Below, piece after piece: positions 62,132 through 64,000 of a stretch of 64,000 bases of DNA. The stretch is from assembly GCA_040882605.1 (NCBI GenBank), contig JBBEAY010000059.1:1-64000 (forward strand), given 5' to 3'. The position numbers were made by a program, and so were the translations under genes. Position 1 is the stretch's first letter, and every line of letters starts with the position of its first letter. The notes beneath the pieces are model-generated. The model was given only the letters and a program-made list of their open reading frames with translations. It was not told the origin of the DNA and did not search any database. Source of the stretch: JAOUEA01 sp040882605. Lineage in GTDB: Bacteria > Actinomycetota > UBA4738 > HRBIN12.

Positions 62132-62344
62132 CTAGAGACGGTAGTACTCGCGGAACCGATCGGCTGAGAGCCAGTAGATGTGCTGGCGGACGGTCGAAGC
62201 GTAGGTTCGGGCCTCGGGCTGGTCGCGACAGGTCCGCTCCGAGAGCACGACGCCCGATGGATCGACGATCGCCACCCGCCAGACAGAGTCATGCTCGTGG
62301 AGCTCGACGCCGAACCCGTTCTCACTTGAGCCGACCGATATCAT
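62132..62344 (-). CDS. Conserved small hypothetical protein (70 aa)
   Basis: A 70-residue protein (MISVGSSENGFGVELHEHDSVWRVAIVDPSGVVLSERTC...VRQHIYWLSADRFREYYRL) with a beta-rich first half and a helical end. No domain is recognised. It starts five bases after the stop of the upstream 95-residue gene, within a tightly packed leftward run. Confidence 0.6.
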   Translation of the reverse strand: MISVGSSENGFGVELHEHDSVWRVAIVDPSGVVLSERTCRDQPEARTYASTVRQHIYWLSADRFREYYRL

Positions 62345-62349
62345 TCTCT

Positions 62350-62637
62350 TCAGCCCTGCTGCACGAGGTTCTGTTCGAGGCGGGCGAGATGCTCCTTCAG
62401 CGGTCCCAGCACCGATCCCTGATCGAGGGTGAACCCGGGCCCGAGATCAGCGATCTGCTCCAGGGCCTCTTCCATCTTGGAACCCGCTTCTTCGGCGTCG
62501 CGCAGAGCGTTCACGAGCGTGACGGCGTAGTCGGCGCTGTACGGACGCCCGTCCCAGGGCGACGCGCCGCCGCTCTCGATCACCTGCTCGACCATGAACT
62601 CCCGGCCGCTGCGCTTGTCGATGCCCTTGATCTTCAC
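62350..62637 (-). CDS. Hypothetical protein (95 aa)
   Basis: A 95-residue protein (VKIKGIDKRSGREFMVEQVIESGGASPWDGRPYSADYAV...), with a GTG at 62637 that overlaps the stop of the upstream receiver-like gene (GTGA). The N-terminal half may be a small beta domain and the C-terminal half (LVNALRDAEEAGSKMEEALEQIADL...) an amphipathic helix. No family recognised. Probably works with the receiver-like protein. Confidence 0.65.
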   Translation of the reverse strand: MKIKGIDKRSGREFMVEQVIESGGASPWDGRPYSADYAVTLVNALRDAEEAGSKMEEALEQIADLGPGFTLDQGSVLGPLKEHLARLEQNLVQQG

Positions 62638-63020
62638 GCGCTCTCCTTCTCGCTCACGAGCTCCAGCAGCCTGTCGGCCAGCTCGAACGGATCGACCGGC
62701 TTCACGAACCATGCGTCGGCCCCCGACCACCTCGCGAGCCAGGCGTCGTGCTTACGCTCCAACAAGATCACGATCACGCCGGTGTAAGGATCGGCGTCGT
62801 CACGCAGCCCCTTCGCCAACGCGAACGCGCCGGCCCTCGAGGCGATCTCGTCGGCCACGATGATGTCGGGCCGGTCGCGCTGTGCGGCTTTGATACCCAG
62901 CTCGCCGTTGGCCGCTGCACGGAACCGCAGCTCGCCGCCGATCGCGCGTTCGACGCTCCGCACGGCGAGCGCGGTCAGCTCGCGCGAAGCCGGATCGGGA
63001 GACACCAGCAGCACGTCCAC
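62634..63020 (-). CDS. Receiver-like (CheY-type) domain protein
   Basis: A 128-residue single-domain protein with a response-regulator-like fold: VDVLLVSPDPASRELTALAVRSV, RPDIIVADEIASRAGAFALAKGLR (Asp in the position of the phospho-acceptor), and WFVKPVDPFELADRLLELV with the conserved Lys-Pro. The acidic pair near the first strand is partly absent, so phosphorylation is doubtful. GTG 63020 is the likely start. No kinase is adjacent. Confidence 0.75.
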   Translation of the reverse strand: MDVLLVSPDPASRELTALAVRSVERAIGGELRFRAAANGELGIKAAQRDRPDIIVADEIASRAGAFALAKGLRDDADPYTGVIVILLERKHDAWLARWSGADAWFVKPVDPFELADRLLELVSEKESA

Positions 63021-63160
63021 GGCCAGGATGCTACCGGGTTTGCTGTCGGCCTTTGCCTGCCTCGTGAGCACCTTATAGGCTCCCCGACTGGCTCTGGTGC
63101 CGCGCCCGGTCATCGACATGAGCGTGGTGGGGGACCGCGAGCACTCAAAGGAGAGCGACC

Positions 63161-63850
63161 TTGGAGAACACCGGCAAAGCGGTTGTGGCCGAGTTCGTGG
63201 CCACGTTCGCCCTCATCTTCGTCGGGGCCGGATCGGTGATACTGAACGCGAACGGCCAGCTCGATCTCACCGGGGTGGCGCTGGCGCACGGCCTCGTGCT
63301 CGCGATCATGGTCTCGGTCACCGCGCACATCTCCGGTGGGCTCGTGAACCCCGCCGTCACGATCGCCCTGTGGGTCACGGGCAAGCTGCCGACGGTGCGG
63401 GCGGGTGTGCTGATCGTGGCCCAGGTCGCGGGAGCGATCGCGGGCGCGTTCCTGTTGAAGTTCGTGATCCCGGCCGAGCTGTTCGACCTGGGGGGCGGGG
63501 GCGCGCCGGCGCTCGGCGACACCATCGCGGTGGGGAAGGGCATCTTGATCGAGGCCGTGACCACGTTCTTCCTCGTCTTCGCTGTCTTCGGCACCGCTGT
63601 CGACGACCGCGGACCGTTCTCGAAGACCGCCGGACTCACGATCGGCCTCGCGATCTCGTTCGACATCTTGGCGTTCGGGCCGTACACAGGCGCCGCGATG
63701 AACCCAGCACGGTGGTTCGGACCGGCGCTCGCCACGAGCGAGTTCTCCGATTGGTACGTCTGGATGGTCGGCCCGATCGCCGGCGCCATCATCGCCGGAG
63801 TCCTGTACTGGAGCGTCTTTCTCAAGGACAAGGAAGCGAGCACGCCCTGA
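63161..63850 (+). CDS. MIP-family channel (aquaporin)
   Basis: A 229-residue major intrinsic protein with six membrane helices and two half-helix motifs: NPAVTIALWVTG and NPARWFGPAL. The start is TTG 63161, preceded by AAAGGAGAG. Substrate selectivity (water or glycerol) cannot be set from sequence here: the aromatic/arginine filter is incompletely readable. It is the last complete gene in the window. Confidence 0.9.
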   Translation: MENTGKAVVAEFVATFALIFVGAGSVILNANGQLDLTGVALAHGLVLAIMVSVTAHISGGLVNPAVTIALWVTGKLPTVRAGVLIVAQVAGAIAGAFLLKFVIPAELFDLGGGGAPALGDTIAVGKGILIEAVTTFFLVFAVFGTAVDDRGPFSKTAGLTIGLAISFDILAFGPYTGAAMNPARWFGPALATSEFSDWYVWMVGPIAGAIIAGVLYWSVFLKDKEASTP

Positions 63851-63857
63851 CGCGGAT

Positions 63858-64000
63858 ATGACCGCTGACATCTATCTCGACGGCGCGTCGGCGACCCCGC
63901 TGCTGCCCGAGGCGCGCGCAGCCTTGGTCGAGGCGCTCGATGCCTTCGGCGACCCATTGCACATCCACGCGCCAGGCCGCGCCGCGCGCACCCTGCTCGA
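63858..64000 (+). CDS. Cysteine desulfurase, 5' part only
   Basis: ATG 63858, eight bases after the aquaporin stop, opens MTADIYLDGASATPLLPEARAALVEALDAF...HAPGRAARTLLE. The YLDxxAxTP start is typical of class V aminotransferase-fold cysteine desulfurases (IscS/NifS type). The gene runs out of the window after 47 residues, so the PLP Lys and sulfur Cys are not visible. It could provide sulfur for FdhD and Fe-S clusters; inference. Confidence 0.8.
   Translation, partial: MTADIYLDGASATPLLPEARAALVEALDAFGDPLHIHAPGRAARTLL

Overview
The window is high-GC DNA, most likely from an uncultivated member of the Actinomycetota. The pointers are a WhiB-type Fe-S regulator (59656-59934), a Ser/Thr kinase with four PASTA repeats (28580-30541), a predicted F420-dependent luciferase-like oxidoreductase, a DUF6504 protein, a PimB-like GT4 enzyme and paired phosphofructokinases of ATP and PPi type. 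Frequent GTG/TTG starts and 4-nt stop/start overlaps fit the same picture. I see no tRNA, rRNA or CRISPR array, and cannot name a genus.

Positions 1-16.9 kb are an accessory defence island. It holds a dispersed type I restriction-modification system: hsdM and hsdS at 13.7-16.7 kb, and hsdR at 1.1-4.7 kb whose product carries an extra C-terminal LexA-like S24 domain. Between them lie an AbiEi/AbiEii pair, a 1354-residue protein with an N-terminal Cro/C1 helix-turn-helix behind a perfect 9-bp inverted repeat, a frameshifted DUF1828/1829 gene, and remnants of NYN, DUF6978 and DUF3800 genes. At the left edge is a pair of 20-bp repeats that looks like the end of an IS21-type element and supplies the C-terminus of the last gene.

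From 17 to 39 kb the genes are mostly housekeeping: a LuxR regulator and secreted cupin, ornithine aminotransferase, a DUF402 protein, a cysteine-desulfurase-like enzyme, UDP-sulfoquinovose synthase beside a DUF2304-GT2 glycosyltransferase, pseudouridine kinase and glycosidase, the PASTA kinase, endonuclease IV, a sulfite-oxidase-like molybdoenzyme, threonine aldolase, two phosphofructokinases, a Tat-exported GH26-like hydrolase, carbamate kinase and a metallo-beta-lactamase-fold hydrolase.

From 39 to 53 kb is a one-carbon block. An NAD-linked formate dehydrogenase is encoded in three pieces: a C-terminal catalytic half with an in-frame UGA followed by a bacterial SECIS-like hairpin, a NuoE-NuoF fusion, and a separate iron-sulfur N-terminal half. 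MobA and FdhD (cofactor maturation) flank it, followed by formate-tetrahydrofolate ligase, formimidoyl-THF cyclodeaminase, glutamate formimidoyltransferase, two tandem GcvT-like folate enzymes and 5-formyl-THF cyclo-ligase. Together these could move one-carbon units from folate to formate and on to CO2 and NADH, or the reverse.

From 52.5 to 64 kb there is a tightly overlapping operon (GT4, zinc-ribbon membrane protein, SRPBCC, ArsA-like ATPase, ROK kinase, LLM oxidoreductase, cyclo-ligase), then YgfZ, WhiB, a thiolase, a RAM-domain protein, several small proteins, an aquaporin, and the first 143 bases of a cysteine desulfurase cut by the window end.
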